A stretch of DNA of 64,000 nucleotides from Eudromia elegans. Its lineage: Eukaryota; Chordata; Aves; Tinamiformes; Tinamidae. Location of the stretch: the NCBI GenBank assembly GCA_003342815.1, contig PTEX01000003.1, positions 4,316,754 to 4,380,753 of the forward strand, in the 5' to 3' direction. The notes under the pieces are model-generated. The model was not told the origin of the DNA, did not search any database, and saw nothing but the letters and a program-made list of their open reading frames with translations. The position numbers and the translations under genes are program-made. Below are positions 32,039 to 43,752 of the stretch, one piece after another; the first letter of the stretch is position 1, and the number at the start of each line of letters is the position of its first letter.

Positions 32039-33844
32039 GAAATCCAAGGAATTTTGTCTGCAATAATAGATTATTTTTGCTATAGTCAAAAAAAGAATAC
32101 CCAGCTCGTCTTGCACTTTAGGTTATATGGGCACTTACAGTTAAGAAATATTCAATAAAATACAGATCTAGGAGATATTTGGGAAACTAACAATGTGGAC
32201 TCTCATGTGCCCATGCTTGAGCCCTGCCTTGGCTGCGTTTTATTTGCTAGTACTGATGTACCATTTCTGTCCAGGGATGTCCAGCTGAGGACAAGACCAC
32301 CATCGTGGGAAGAAGCCATAGGTTTCTGTGGGAGGATTTCTCTCAAGAAGAGGTGAGAGTGCCCCTGAAATGGTGAGACTGCTCTGCACACCCCATGCAG
32401 CAGGTTGGCCATTCAAGGTGTCAGTGCCTCCCAAAAACACAGAGATAAAAAACTGCTCATCAAGAATTTCCCCTCCTCTTTGATCACGTCCAACATCTGT
32501 AATCAGATATTTTGCAGGCTTGCATTAGTTTCTGTCTGATTCCTCCTAAATCTTTCTACTCAAAAGAGTAAAGAGGACAGGTCTCAAAATGTGCTTTGTT
32601 CATCTACAAAGGAAGCACAACATATTTTCAGTTGTGCCTGGTTGTATTTTAGAACATCCTAGCAAGTGTTTCATAACATAATTAGTCTTAATCATGCCTT
32701 TGCGTTAAACATCCTCATAGTACTTATTTTGTAAGGATGATGTCACTGTGATGTCTCTGTTTGCTCCTACAATGTGGAATAACCACATAGAGAGACAACA
32801 AGAAGAAATTTGTATTAGTGCAGATACATTTTCCTTTCAGGGAATGGAGAATGAACCTCCAATGAATCTGGAAAAATGCTTCATTTCATAATTGAGCTGT
32901 AAAAGCATTTCTAGGACAACACAGGTGGTCCAATGTGCCAAATAACTACTATTTAAAAGAGAATGTTTAAGTTTCACAACTTTAACTTGTGAAACAATTT
33001 TCTGTCCAGTGCCTGAACTACTGTGCTCCAAACTCTTTTCCTCCATAAAATCAATGTGTTCATTTGTTTTGCAAGGAAATATGGTGCCATGGAAATATAA
33101 TCCGATGGCCCAAGTCACCAGATGGTGCTATTGTGCACACTATTCGTGTGCACGTGTGCCTGCTGTGTGTGCTTGCAAGGGGGTCTTGTGGTTGCCTTTG
33201 GGACGCACTGCCAATGCTGGGGCACTTTGCTCTACCCCTTCCTTGCTACCTTGGGCTACAGCAGCCCTTGGGGTTGAGCCCTCCTGGGACAAAGCATGGC
33301 CTTGCCAACCCTGACCCTTGAGACAGGACACTGTCTCCTCACCAGTTGTAGCCAGCACTGCTTGGGGACCAGGGGCTACAGTAATATGCAAAAAGCAAAC
33401 AAGCGTAAAAAAAACTTGTTGTGTTTCTTCACTATGAGGAATCCCAACATCTCCACACAAAAGGAAAAGTGGGAGCTCCCATGATGCTTGGGTGGGAGAG
33501 CTGATCTCTTCCCCTCTGGTTAACCACAGCACCTTCTGAAGCAGCCTACAGCAAAGTTACCTGTCAGTGTTATCTGGCGAAGTGCCCGGCCTTTGCCACA
33601 TGGCTGGCTGTCCTAGGAACCCACCGAACCCGAAGGCACTACTCCGTGCTCCCAGAGAACATTTCTGTTTGAAAGGTTCTTCCCTCCCTTCTTAATGAAT
33701 GCTGTAAATCAACTTCTGACAGTGGGGTTGTGGCATGAGTAATTCTGATATTTCAAGAGTACCATGAACTGATAATGAGAAGAGAATGATCCGAGTTTGG
33801 AGGGACCCATCTCAGAACTCTTACACCTCCACAGTAATGTTCCT

Positions 33845-34050
33845 GTGTGATATTAACTATTGTACATTATACATTATATGGATAGAGCTGTGTATTTATA
33901 TAAATTTGTATATATTATTCATATATAAATATATTTACAAATAACTAATACATCAATCTATAATAATATGTTATAAATGCATAATATAGTGCATATCTAC
34001 ATGATAGTACCTAATAACTGTATAATGACTACGTAATATTAGCTCCATAC
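33845..34050. repeat. AT-rich low-complexity tract
   Basis: About 200 bases dominated by TATA/ATAT/TTATAA words with very few G or C bases. It could be a decayed (TA)n microsatellite or a matrix-attachment type sequence. Confidence 0.8.
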
Positions 34051-34896
34051 TACCTTTCCCTAGGAAAGACCAGACCATGTATTATGTTGTGCTCAAGGAT
34101 CCTAGGGGCAGCTGTGGGAAGCACCTACCTGGAGTCTTGTTCTCCTCCACTATGGACTAAACTGGGTGCCTGTGCTGGAGAAAGACATGGATGGGCCCAG
34201 ACCAGAAGTGTCTTTGCAAAGCTCTGTGCTAGGGCACTAATCAAGCACCACGAGGCAAAATCAGAGCTGCAGCAGAGTGCCACCAAAGGAGATGTAAAGC
34301 TGGCCAAGCTAAGACCTGATTTTTGTATCCCGTCGAGGGAGAGTGGGAACATTCATGTCAGTGGGGATATGTGAGTTGTTAGGGGAATAGTCAGGTTTCC
34401 CTCAGTCCCTGGGGTAAAAGTGGGAAATATGTGGGCAACAAAGTCTGGAGGCAGTGCTCTGCGCCGGCCTCTCTGCACGGGATTATGTCACGTTCGAGCT
34501 TGTGCGTGATAAATATTTTTTTTTCCTCTGCCCATGCTGCAAATCTCCTAGAGAGCTCGTTTTCTCTAGTGAATGTTCCCAAATTCTTTTTTAAGTGCAT
34601 AAGCGGTAATGCCACTGGTTTCTAAACAGTATTCATACCAGAAGCTTGACCCTGAGCTCCCAAGTGACAAGTGAAAGGTACTAATGGACATTTTAAGAGC
34701 TCCTTTGCAACAGATACATCTTTTCACAGGCCGTCTGGAAGTTACTTCTGTGAACTTTTTCCTTCTTTTCTTTTAGATTCCCTGTCTAAACCAAGCAGTA
34801 AATTACACAAGGCAACATATGAACGTAAAGGTGATGCAATGTGCTAGCGTTTTGAAGAGCTCGTGATTAAATAACGTTTTATAGCGTAACACTTCA

Positions 34897-35235
34897 AAGG
34901 AAAACGGCCTTGGGCGTGTGCCTGGTGCAAGATTCAGCTCCACGCGGAGCCAGAGCCGGAGTCGGGATGGGGGCCGCGGCTGCCGACGGGAGGGGGCACG
35001 GCCACATCCGCCTGCTGCCAGCAACAGGCCCAGGACTTGAATCAATAAGACAAGAAAGGCTGCCCGCGACGGCGTTTCTGGCCACAGCAGATGGACCACC
35101 ATTCGAGGGAGGGTTTGAGGCTTCCTCTGCCTCAGGGTATTTTAAACCACATTCCCACATTTCAGGCAAGGACCCTCATTTCTCGCTGGCCTGGAGGTCC
35201 CCGTTGGAAACCGCCGCAGGATTGCAGGCATCACA
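34897..35235. promoter_or_regulatory. CpG-rich islet
   Basis: High G+C with roughly 20-25 CpGs, densest at 34,945-35,000 and 35,065-35,080. The 111-codon plus frame (34,910-35,245) and the minus frames here are compositional. It lies immediately upstream of the CR1 tail. Regulatory role inferred only. Confidence 0.38.
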
Positions 35236-35342
35236 GGGCTGGTAGGAAATGAAGTAAAAAGCCTGAATCTGTGGGGAACTCAGCTGGCCAGCGCTGTGCC
35301 CGAGAATACCTCCGTCCTGGAAACATTCCCACCTCAACCGGT

Positions 35343-35474
35343 TGTGACCCTGCGCTACCTGAGCTGACCTGAGGATTTCCCTTTGAAGTTGGCCCTGCTT
35401 TGAGTGGGGGTGGGACTAGATGACCCCCAGAGGTATCTTCAAAGCTAAATTATTCTGTGATTCTATGTTTCTAT
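35343..35474 (+). mobile_element. CR1 LINE 3' end
   Basis: Terminal CR1 3' UTR on the plus strand: GTGACCCTGCGCTACCTGAG, then GGCCCTGCTTTGAGTGGGGG, then GGGACTAGATGACCCCCAGA, ending in the diagnostic ATTCTGTGATTCTATG-type short repeat instead of poly(A). This is a 5'-truncated copy, as is usual for CR1. Divergence from the remembered consensus is modest (for example TATCTTCAAAG where most copies have TCCCTTCCAAC). Confidence 0.9.
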
Positions 35475-37628
35475 CACTGGTTTTTATCCAGTTACTGTTT
35501 CATGTGAATTCCCCCAGTGAAGCTCCCTAGCCATTAGGTGCAGACATGCTCCTTCTTGCCTGTTCCCCCTCTGCCTCCATAAATCTAATGAAATTTCGCT
35601 GTGGATGTACAGGTTTTGAGTTCGTATCAGCCGATTAAAAGCTACTATACTCACCAATAAGTGTAAGACTCCCAAGGCCACTGTAAATTGAGCAAAAGCT
35701 CCATTTATGTGGTTAAAGAATTAAGTTAAATATTACAGTCAATATAACATAGGGCTGTTTTGGTCTCTATTAGCTCTTTTACAGAAATTCATGTTTTTCC
35801 AGATCCTTTCAGCAAATAAAATTGACTCTAGGAGTCTTAAGGCCAGAGATACATTAATATATTTATGTCTGATATTATTAACATATTAATTATATTTAAT
35901 TACAACACAAAATGCATTACTAATGTGTTATTTGGGCATAGATGATTATAATCACATATACAAATGCTATATGCAAACAGAAGAATAATTATTTTTACTA
36001 TATCTTTTAACAGCAAGTGAGTAAATCTATATAAATATTTGAGTATTGATTTAAACATGTGTTTAAACAGTATTTTCTCCATTATGTTAAATTATGAAAA
36101 GGTTAAATCAATATTCATTGTATAGCTGAAGATATAAAATATACATTAACTCAGATGCTGGAGAGCAAAAAAGTGCTAAATTTTGACATTTTTAGGGTGA
36201 AAAGGGTTATACCCTTTTAGGAAAAGTTTTCAAAAACTTTGTCTTCTTTTCAAACTATATTTTCCATAAAGTAACATGTTCCAAAGCTTGGTATGCTCTC
36301 CAGCAGATGAAAATATTTAGTAGGGTAAATTTATGGCCAAGGGCAGAAAGCTGAACTTGGGAACCTATTTAAAGTGCAGTGGAAGTTTGTAAAGATGGGG
36401 AGTTGAAAGCAGTGAAGCCTCAGACAGTAATATCTCAATAACAAAGAGCTAATACTTTGCTGCACAGCAACAGTTGGTCCATTTTTGTCATTACGTCTAA
36501 TCAAGTCCAGTCTTGCCTCAACCTCCTTAGCCAGCAGACATCCAGCACTTAAATATAACCGTATGTGTCCATGGGATTAGAACAGCCTTAATGCAATTAC
36601 AGCTGCAGTGCCCTGCCTTCAGCCCACCCCCTGTGTTGGGGTGTCACGTTCCATATTTTATCCACTAAATATGGGCACTAAATATGTGTGAGGGAGCCTT
36701 TTGCTGGGGACGATAGGCGGGCACCGCATCAGCACTGGTTATTGTGCTTGGAGGGCAACATCTTGTCTCCTGCTATGGGATGGGATGTGCCAGGAGAAGG
36801 GATTGGATGGTGCCGTCTCCCTGCCCTGTGCATAAACACGTCTCTTTGGGGTCAGGAGGAAAAGAGGCTCCAAATGCTGCAGCCTATCTGTAGATTTTGA
36901 GCGTTTCTGTTGTCTCCTCCTGCACGCACAGAGCCACGTGGCAGTGTTAGGGGGTGCTAAAGCCTGCATGGGAGGCTTGCTACTGCTGCCCAGGCCCATC
37001 TCTGACCCCGCTTGCAGCTGGGCAGGAGAAAAGCCCCGTCCTGCCAGGCTGAGAACAGCCTGTGCCTCCTCACGCAAGAGAAGAAGAGGGGGAAGAGCCA
37101 GAGGCACAATCCCACTGAAGAGCTCTCTGTAGTTGCACTGGAAAATTCATTAGCATGAGTCAATGGTAGAAAATTAAGAATGCACCAAGGCACAAACAGG
37201 ACCCTCCAGTAATACACTTCAGGTTTTACAAGGTAAACAACCTCATTTGTAGTTCGTTGAGGTTTTAATATTACCCACATGCTTAATGCTCTTGATAAGG
37301 TTCCTACTCTGACCTGATAATCAGGACAAGGACATTAAATTACCCATGATGTGTATTGTTTATGTACAACCACTAGAATCCTAGTTGTAGATTTTGTTAT
37401 ATTTTAAATCCAATTTTAGCAAATAATGCCTTCTATCCAGAGCAAGCACAGGCAGACAAGCTGTGGGTGTGATAATGAACTGTATTTGTCCTCTGAATCC
37501 TACCCAAGTCCCTAGCTCAGACTTCCCCAAAGAGCAGTGACTTGCCCTGTAGAGATAGGATGTCGAGTACAGTCAATGGAGTCAACAGAGTCAGATCTAT
37601 AAAACACCCATGCAATAACTGTACTCAC
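35475..37628. other. Non-coding; AT-rich 35.85-36.13 kb
   Basis: No gene. The interval 35,845-36,130 is AT-rich with TTAATTA-type words and the forkhead-like inverted repeat at 36,050-36,067. The GC-richer interval 36.7-37.1 kb has a 122-codon minus frame without motifs. Confidence 0.55.
36050..36067. repeat. Inverted repeat of forkhead-like half-sites
   Basis: TTTAAACA and TGTTTAAA, 8-bp arms with a 2-bp spacer. Each arm contains a TGTTTA-type core known as a forkhead-factor recognition word. Function not shown. Confidence 0.6.
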
Positions 37629-37776
37629 TGTCTGATCCAAGCCAAAACCATCCTGCCAGGCCAGGCTCCCACTGGAAGCTTCGATGGTTACGTCCCCAAA
37701 GTTGGTAGACAGAATCTGTCCCATAACGGCCATCTTGATGCCAGCCCTTCTGTGATCCTGTGTGCTATTGTCACGC
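37629..37776 (-). other. Exon-like segment with strong donor, unidentified
   Basis: On the minus strand this 148-base segment is open. It is preceded by an acceptor-like TGCTGCTCACAG and followed directly by GTGAGTAC, a near-consensus splice donor at 37,628-37,621. The translated frame (part of an ORF at 37,799-37,512) includes KMAVMGQILSTNFGDVTIEA and SSGSLAWQDGFGLDQ, which reads like an ordinary soluble protein segment without low complexity. I cannot assign it to a family. The polypyrimidine tract before the acceptor is weak, and the plus strand is also open here (37,542-37,856). It might be an exon of an unannotated transcript, an old pseudogene or transposon piece, or chance. Confidence 0.2.
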
Positions 37777-39529
37777 CTGTGAGCAGCACAGACCCTCATG
37801 CTGAGGTGTTTATTGACCTAGAAGTTGCATATTCAGTTACAAAAGGAAGGCCTTGAAAGGATGACTCTGATATTTTAAGGCTGCTGTCTCACTTTTGTTG
37901 TCATTATCTCTGTTAATAATAGAGAGAACAGACACGGGCAGGGGCCTCTGTTGTCTCTGCTTCATGTCCCATTTGCACTAAAGGTCGGGAGGGCCAGATG
38001 CACCTCTGCTAGCTGGGGTTGATCTGAGACAGTCTGGGCAAGCTGATATGCACCTACACTAACAAGTTAAAAGCTGATGGTAGCAAAGGAGCAAGGGACA
38101 TGAGCAGAGAGAAGAAGCAGGAAAAGCTCCTTCTGGACTACTTCTGCTTTTACTGTTTCCTTGAGTGCTGTCCTGAATACAGGCAAGCAGAACAGAAATT
38201 TTAGTAAGAGAGAACAGTCACCCACTTCATACTCATTCCCCTAGAGAAGATGCTGATTGCTAATAGTATATGTATTTGTTATATTTATGTGATACTGAGC
38301 TCATCTTTGAGACATCTGAGCCCGTGAACAGTAATTAAAGGAACAACTGTTGACAGCAGTTGTCACATATTGAACAACTGTCATAAATCAAACTGCCTGA
38401 GTCTCAGCCATCTCTCCTGTGGAGAGGATAAATACCATCCAGCCAAATTAAGAAAGGGCTGTGGAGAGCAAATTCTTGTGGCACTGAGTCAAAAATATGC
38501 CAATTCGGGGCTCTGTTTGGATTTTGGAGAAAGGAATTCCCTAGCTCAGGTGCTTTCCATGAAGGATGCCTGTCTGCCCCCAGCTGCCCCCAGCCTCATC
38601 TGCCCTCTGAATCCAGCTATGTCACAAATAGAAGATGCTTTCTGGAAACAGGGAATGTTAAAAACTCCAAGAAGGTCTGTCTGATGGTCCAGTTTGCATT
38701 ACGGGCAAATGCCACTATGTGCCAAAGCTACTGCAGTTCCAAGTTAGCACAAATCAAATTAAAAAAACACTGAACGCCCTTTGAAATTTGTAGCATTCAG
38801 ACATAAGATATATTATATGTACTCGTCAGCAGCCAAGTTCACTAGGGCAAAAATGCATCTTCCATCTTCCAAGCACTCTCCCAGTCTCACAGACAATTAA
38901 TTAGCAGGACTTGAAAAAACAAAATCTAGTCTAAAACAGCCATATGCCCTCTCCGAGTCATATAATCATCATGGGTCAGGTCTTTAGGACATACAAAGCC
39001 GTGTAACTCCCTTAGAAAGTTCTACTTTAAATAGGACCAAGGTCTGATATAATACCAAAGTACGTTTGTAATTCAGTGATAGTGTTTCTACTTTCTTTGT
39101 CAGGTTTTGGGGTGGGAAACAGATGGGGACACTACTCCACACTTTTCCTGTGCTCCGTGGAACAGGAAATGTGAGATTTTCCTGTGCCCTCAAACGTACA
39201 TGGAGGCATGGAGAGCTGCACATGGCAGGTTTGCCGTGGGTGCTGACTTCACAACAACACGGGCAAGAGGCTTAATAGCATTTCAGACAGGAGACTCCTC
39301 GAGGCTGTGAGCATCACTGTCCCACAGGACATTTATGACACTTCTTTGGTGCTTCATTTGCTCTCCTTTCCTTGCTTAGTAACGCCCAGCTTCACCTCTG
39401 TAGACAGGAGATAACTCTCTGTGTCTGGATTCAAAAAATTCTGGTTTTCTGGCTATTCTCAAACTGGAATAAAAGACCAAAGACTGTGCACATGCAACTG
39501 TTCAAATAACGCTTGCAGCTTTCTTCTTA
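37777..39529. other. Non-coding, no gene seen
   Basis: Unique DNA with the CAACTG motif cluster at 38,344-38,380. The 104-codon plus frame at 38,370-38,684 has no recognisable product. Confidence 0.55.
38344..38380. promoter_or_regulatory. Cluster of three CAACTG (MYB/E-box-like) sites
   Basis: CAACTG at 38,344-38,349, its complement CAGTTG at 38,357-38,362, and CAACTG again at 38,375-38,380. The first two form a perfect 7-bp inverted repeat (ACAACTG/CAGTTGT). YAACTG is the MYB core and CANNTG the bHLH core. Three within 37 bases is mildly unusual. Confidence 0.3.
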
Positions 39530-39645
39530 CTTTTATTTATTATGTGCTTGGCTCCAGTTATGGGTTGGGGCACCATTATACCAGGCACCATGCAAACACA
39601 GAACAGAAAGACTGTCAGGGACTGGAAGAACTTGCTGTCTAAATC
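39530..39645. repeat. Ancient amniote interspersed repeat fragment
   Basis: Contains TTTATTATGTGCTTGGCTCC, then GCACCATGCAAACACAGAAC, AGAAAGACTGTCAGGGACTG and GAACTTGCTGTCTAAATCAC. This reproduces a familiar amniote repeat order (gcactgtacaaacacagaacaaaaagacagtccctgccccaaagagcttacagtctaa). It looks like a MIR- or L2-type tail, but I cannot name the family with certainty. Confidence 0.5.
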
Positions 39646-42133
39646 ACATAAATCACTCCTGTGATGGTACATAGAAAAAAAGTGCTAATTCTCACTGGCA
39701 TGCTCCCAGCTGGAGCAAGAGAAATGGATATGCTCTGCTTATCTTCAACTATGCACTCACACACCATGCCTGCAGCATCTCTGCTCTTTCTGGTGCTGGT
39801 CCCTTTAGGTGCATCTCAGTTGCAACTCTTAGTGGTGAATAAAATACTAGGCAGCATGTGCCTCCTCCAAACTCCTCCGAGTCTCGTCTGGGTGACACAC
39901 TAGTAGGACAGTGCTTTTCTAGCACAGAGAAAGCCACAGCTCCTGGAGAAAGCATTTGTGTTCAGCCTTAGGTCTTTAGGACTTGGCCTTATTAATGGAA
40001 TTCAGGTGGAAATAATAAACTTGCTTTATTTGGAGTGTGAGAGATGTGTCTTGAAAGGCAGTAATTGTGGCTGAGATTTACTTTTGGTAAGCTAAAGTAA
40101 ACAACGGGCTATCTAGATGGATATGATGTCCAAGTACTTTCCTTGTACAGGGGCTGAGATGTTCGCTCTGCCTCCTTTGTTTGCACTAGCCAGTATAAAA
40201 CAATCTACATACCATAATCTGAAAGGAAAGGTCAGCCCAAAGGTCACGTGTTTTAAGGGTGCTACTTCAAAGACATTTATCTCCTTTACAACACCATTAA
40301 GTCTCTGGTAATGGTCTATTGTCTTTCATCATCTCAACCTCTTCACCTGCGTGTTTATGTTCGCCCGAGCCCCTGGATCCAGGGCGCAGTGTAAACAGGT
40401 GCTCCGTGGCTCCTGCTTGACGGAGCACACTCCGTGATATTTGAGAAAGCAGCAGGCTGTTACGAGGCTACCAAGCTGTAATCACAGCCATCCTCTTCCC
40501 CCTTCCTCCAGAAACCTGTAGTTAAATCCTGCAGTTTTCAGTTTCTGTTTCTGATCCAGCCCCTTTTCCCATTTTTACTGCATAATTCAGCTCGGGCTCT
40601 CCATTGAGGTAGCTCCTCTGTGGTGGATCATCCCCTACTATGTGCCCTGCTGTCCCTGTGGGCTTCTCTCTCAACCTTGCACTCCTGGAGGCTGAGTTTA
40701 CTTATGATCCCAAAGGAGTGTAATGTTTCCTCTTCTCTTGATTCTTAGTAGAACACTGCAGTTTAGAAGCAGACCCCATCATCACTATTAGCTTATAACC
40801 CCTGAGGTACTATCTCAGTTCCTTGCTGAAGTAAATCAGTTCCACTGTCTTTAACGTTAATCACTGCAGTAGGATCCATTAGCTGAATACCAAAGCCAAT
40901 GATGTCTTGATGATGTCTCCCAGGGTTGTTACCATGCGTGGAAACATGTCCCTCCCATGTATCCCTCAGCTAGGTTGCTAGAAAACCTGAGGAAGGAAGT
41001 CAGATAGATCCATGTAAAGGTCTCTCAGATTGCTAAATTCAAATAGTTACTCTTCTGCCTTGGTTTTTGCTAAAATGCACCATTCTCATTTGTAAATAGT
41101 CTGACCTTGTGTATAGAGAAAGATTTAATCTTTTTATCTCCAAGGATAAAAGTGGGAACTCTAGAGTGTTCACAGCCATAGTGAGAGGACAACAAGCTTG
41201 TCTTGCTGCACCTCCTATTGCCCCACCGAGACACAGTGGGCAGAGGAAAGAGGCTCCATCTGTGCTCAGCTCTCCTCTTTGGCCTAGCAGCTGTGCGTCC
41301 TCCCACTCTCACCCATGGATCTCCTTCCACGAGTGAGTTGTGGGGAACATTTTACAGGTTATTCTAGGAGGAGGTGGTAGTGTAGTTTGCACCTAAAGGT
41401 TTCCTGTATAAAAACTTGACTTCCCTAGGCTTGTAACTTAAATAAAGATATAACATTTTGGTCCAAAATTTGCCATGCCATGTTTGCTCAGGTTAAAAAC
41501 GAAAAGAAGCTTCTCAGCCCTCCCCCGGATGAATTCTAACACCACCATATTTGGATCTAATATCTGAAAACTGCTTAGATGGTCAGAATAAGAGTTTGCT
41601 GTTCCCACAAAAACAGTAAATGTTGATGAAGCTGTGAGCTTCTGAAGAGCACACTGCGCCACACCTTGGTAGCGATTGCCTAAAATGTGACAGCTCCTAC
41701 CCCAAATATTTTGCCAGTACCTGCTATTATCTAAGACACCCTATGGAGAGCAGAGAATTTCCACTTGTGCTCCCAATGCCTCTCAGTTAATATCCCAGCA
41801 GGTGCCAGAGCCAGTGCAAAGCAGACCATGAAAACACAAAGATGTACGAGAGCGGGGAAGAGCTGGACAATTCTAGAGGGGGGCAGTTTATTGTAAAGCA
41901 GTGATTGGAGCAGTTCCAGACAAAGAGCTGGGGAGAGCTGAGAAGGAGGGGAGAGGAATCAAGAAGGTGAAAGCATCTCCTCAACACCAGAATACCTTTT
42001 TTCCTCTAGCATTTGAATTTCTGCCTGGACATGATTGATTGGCATTTTCATGCTCCTGTTGACAAAGGAAAGTTTGGCAAATGCTGATTAAAAGACAGAA
42101 TTTTCAGCCTCCAGGGGAGCCCAGTGATAGGAC

Positions 42134-42150
42134 TTGTTGTTGTTGTTGTT
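42134..42150. repeat. (TTG)n microsatellite
   Basis: Just under six TTG units in an otherwise unique stretch. Confidence 0.85.
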
Positions 42151-42175
42151 ACAAGGTGGGAGAATATCTGAAAAG

Positions 42176-42190
42176 TTTTTTTTTTTTTTT
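42176..42190. repeat. poly(T) run
   Basis: Fifteen T's following an AAAAG. No retroelement is visible on the minus strand next to it. Confidence 0.85.
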
Positions 42191-42512
42191 CTTTCGCATT
42201 GGACTTCTTTTTTTTAAAGTAGTATCCTTATTTCTAGCACTTTCTAACTTTTGACTCTGGCTCTAGCTTTATATTCCTTTCAAATAGAATTACTGTATAA
42301 TTTACAAATTACAGTCTTTGAAACTGTATATATCTTAAGATGTATACAGATATGCAGAGAGATATATGTCTTAAAATGGCAATGTGTGAAAAACACATGC
42401 ACTAATGCTTCTACATCTCTACATTGTATAGACATAGAATTTCAGTTTCTGTCTTTCCTCAGGAGAGGAAACATTATTTTAATAGAATCTCCTTGTTATT
42501 CCCTGGAAATGT

Positions 42513-42534
42513 ATTTGGTTTTAATTTGGTTTTA
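42513..42534. repeat. Tandem 11-bp duplication
   Basis: ATTTGGTTTTA occurs twice head to tail (42,513-42,523 and 42,524-42,534), then a partial ATT. Confidence 0.85.
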
Positions 42535-43738
42535 ATTATTGTAACTGAAAGGTATTTGTTTATATAACATGTACACAAGTAGATCCATTTGTATATACAA
42601 CAATGTAATTACTGTGACTTCAAAAGGTATCTCACAATTCTCTTATCTCTTTTGCAGGAACTATAATTTAACCTCTAATTTATTGTAGATTATTTAATAA
42701 TTGCATTACTGGGCGTAGGTCTTGCAATTGAATTTTCATGGTCACACAGTTCTATTTGCAGGCTGAGACTAAGTAACAGCCTGGTTTTTATCTCTTTAAA
42801 GCAGCTAGCATTTCAATGGGAACACTGTAGAAACGTTTGCTGCTGATAGCTGGGAACCACGCTCTTTGGATCTCCGGTCTCTTCCTTAGATTGACATCTT
42901 CACCGTTGAGCTGAGGATACACCGGCCAGCTTCTCAGCTGGCAGAGGTGGAAAAATGCCACGAAATTCAAAGGAGCCGCACTGAACTTCACCAGCCAGGA
43001 ACTTGCTCTATAATTTTTATTTTAGACAGAAGAGGGAAAGTAAACATTTCCATAGTCCTGGAAAGAAGAACTACTTTCTACATGCTTGTTATAAGCTCCA
43101 AGTAGATGTTTTTAGAAATTAGTCAGTAGTCACTTCAAAAATGAAAAACTAGCTGATTCCTGAGCTCTCTGCCAGGACACTCATGAAACTGGTGTATTTC
43201 ATAAGTCATTATGCAGAGTGAAAATTCTGCTGTACAAAAGATGGGAAAAAATGTCTAACGGGATTTTTCTCAGAAGTTATGAGGCTCTCACTTGATTTGC
43301 TTAACTTGGCTTCCCATCCAGCCACCCCCTGTCTGTGCTTCTCCCATGCAGCTAACAAAGCTGACTATAAAGCCTGGTGTGGCCAGTGTGGGGCGGGCGA
43401 GCTGAACATCAAAGTCTTGTTTTGGGTTTTTTTTTGCAAAACCCAACCAAGCAGAACACTTCTGCAGAAGTGCTGGCTGCAGGGAACTGGGGTTTGTTGT
43501 CAGGTATCTGCTACCCAGTGCCCGTGGCTGCCTAGCTGTGCAGTACCAGGCTGTGGGACCCGGCCTGTTCTTCAGGAGCTCTCAGCTCATGTTGAACTTT
43601 ACTGGGCCAAGAAAACAGGGAGCAGTCCGGTGCTGACATGCTGACAGCACTCATTACAGTTAGACAGGCTGAAATAGCAACAACACAGTGTTTCTAGAGC
43701 TGCCCTTTACAATGGGAATTTAAGGAGCTTATTTCCAG

Positions 43739-43752
43739 AAAAAAAAAAAAAA
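43739..43752. repeat. poly(A) run
   Basis: Fourteen A's. The preceding bases do not match a known retroelement tail. Confidence 0.85.

Larger units (their letters stand above)
31651..34896. other. Non-coding, AT-rich low complexity near 33.9 kb
   Basis: No gene. At about 31,738-31,760 CCACTGATTTCATTGGGCTT resembles a fragment common in old amniote repeats. Then follow an A/C-rich tract at 32,001-32,038, the AT-rich tract at 33,845-34,050, and unremarkable unique DNA. Confidence 0.55.
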
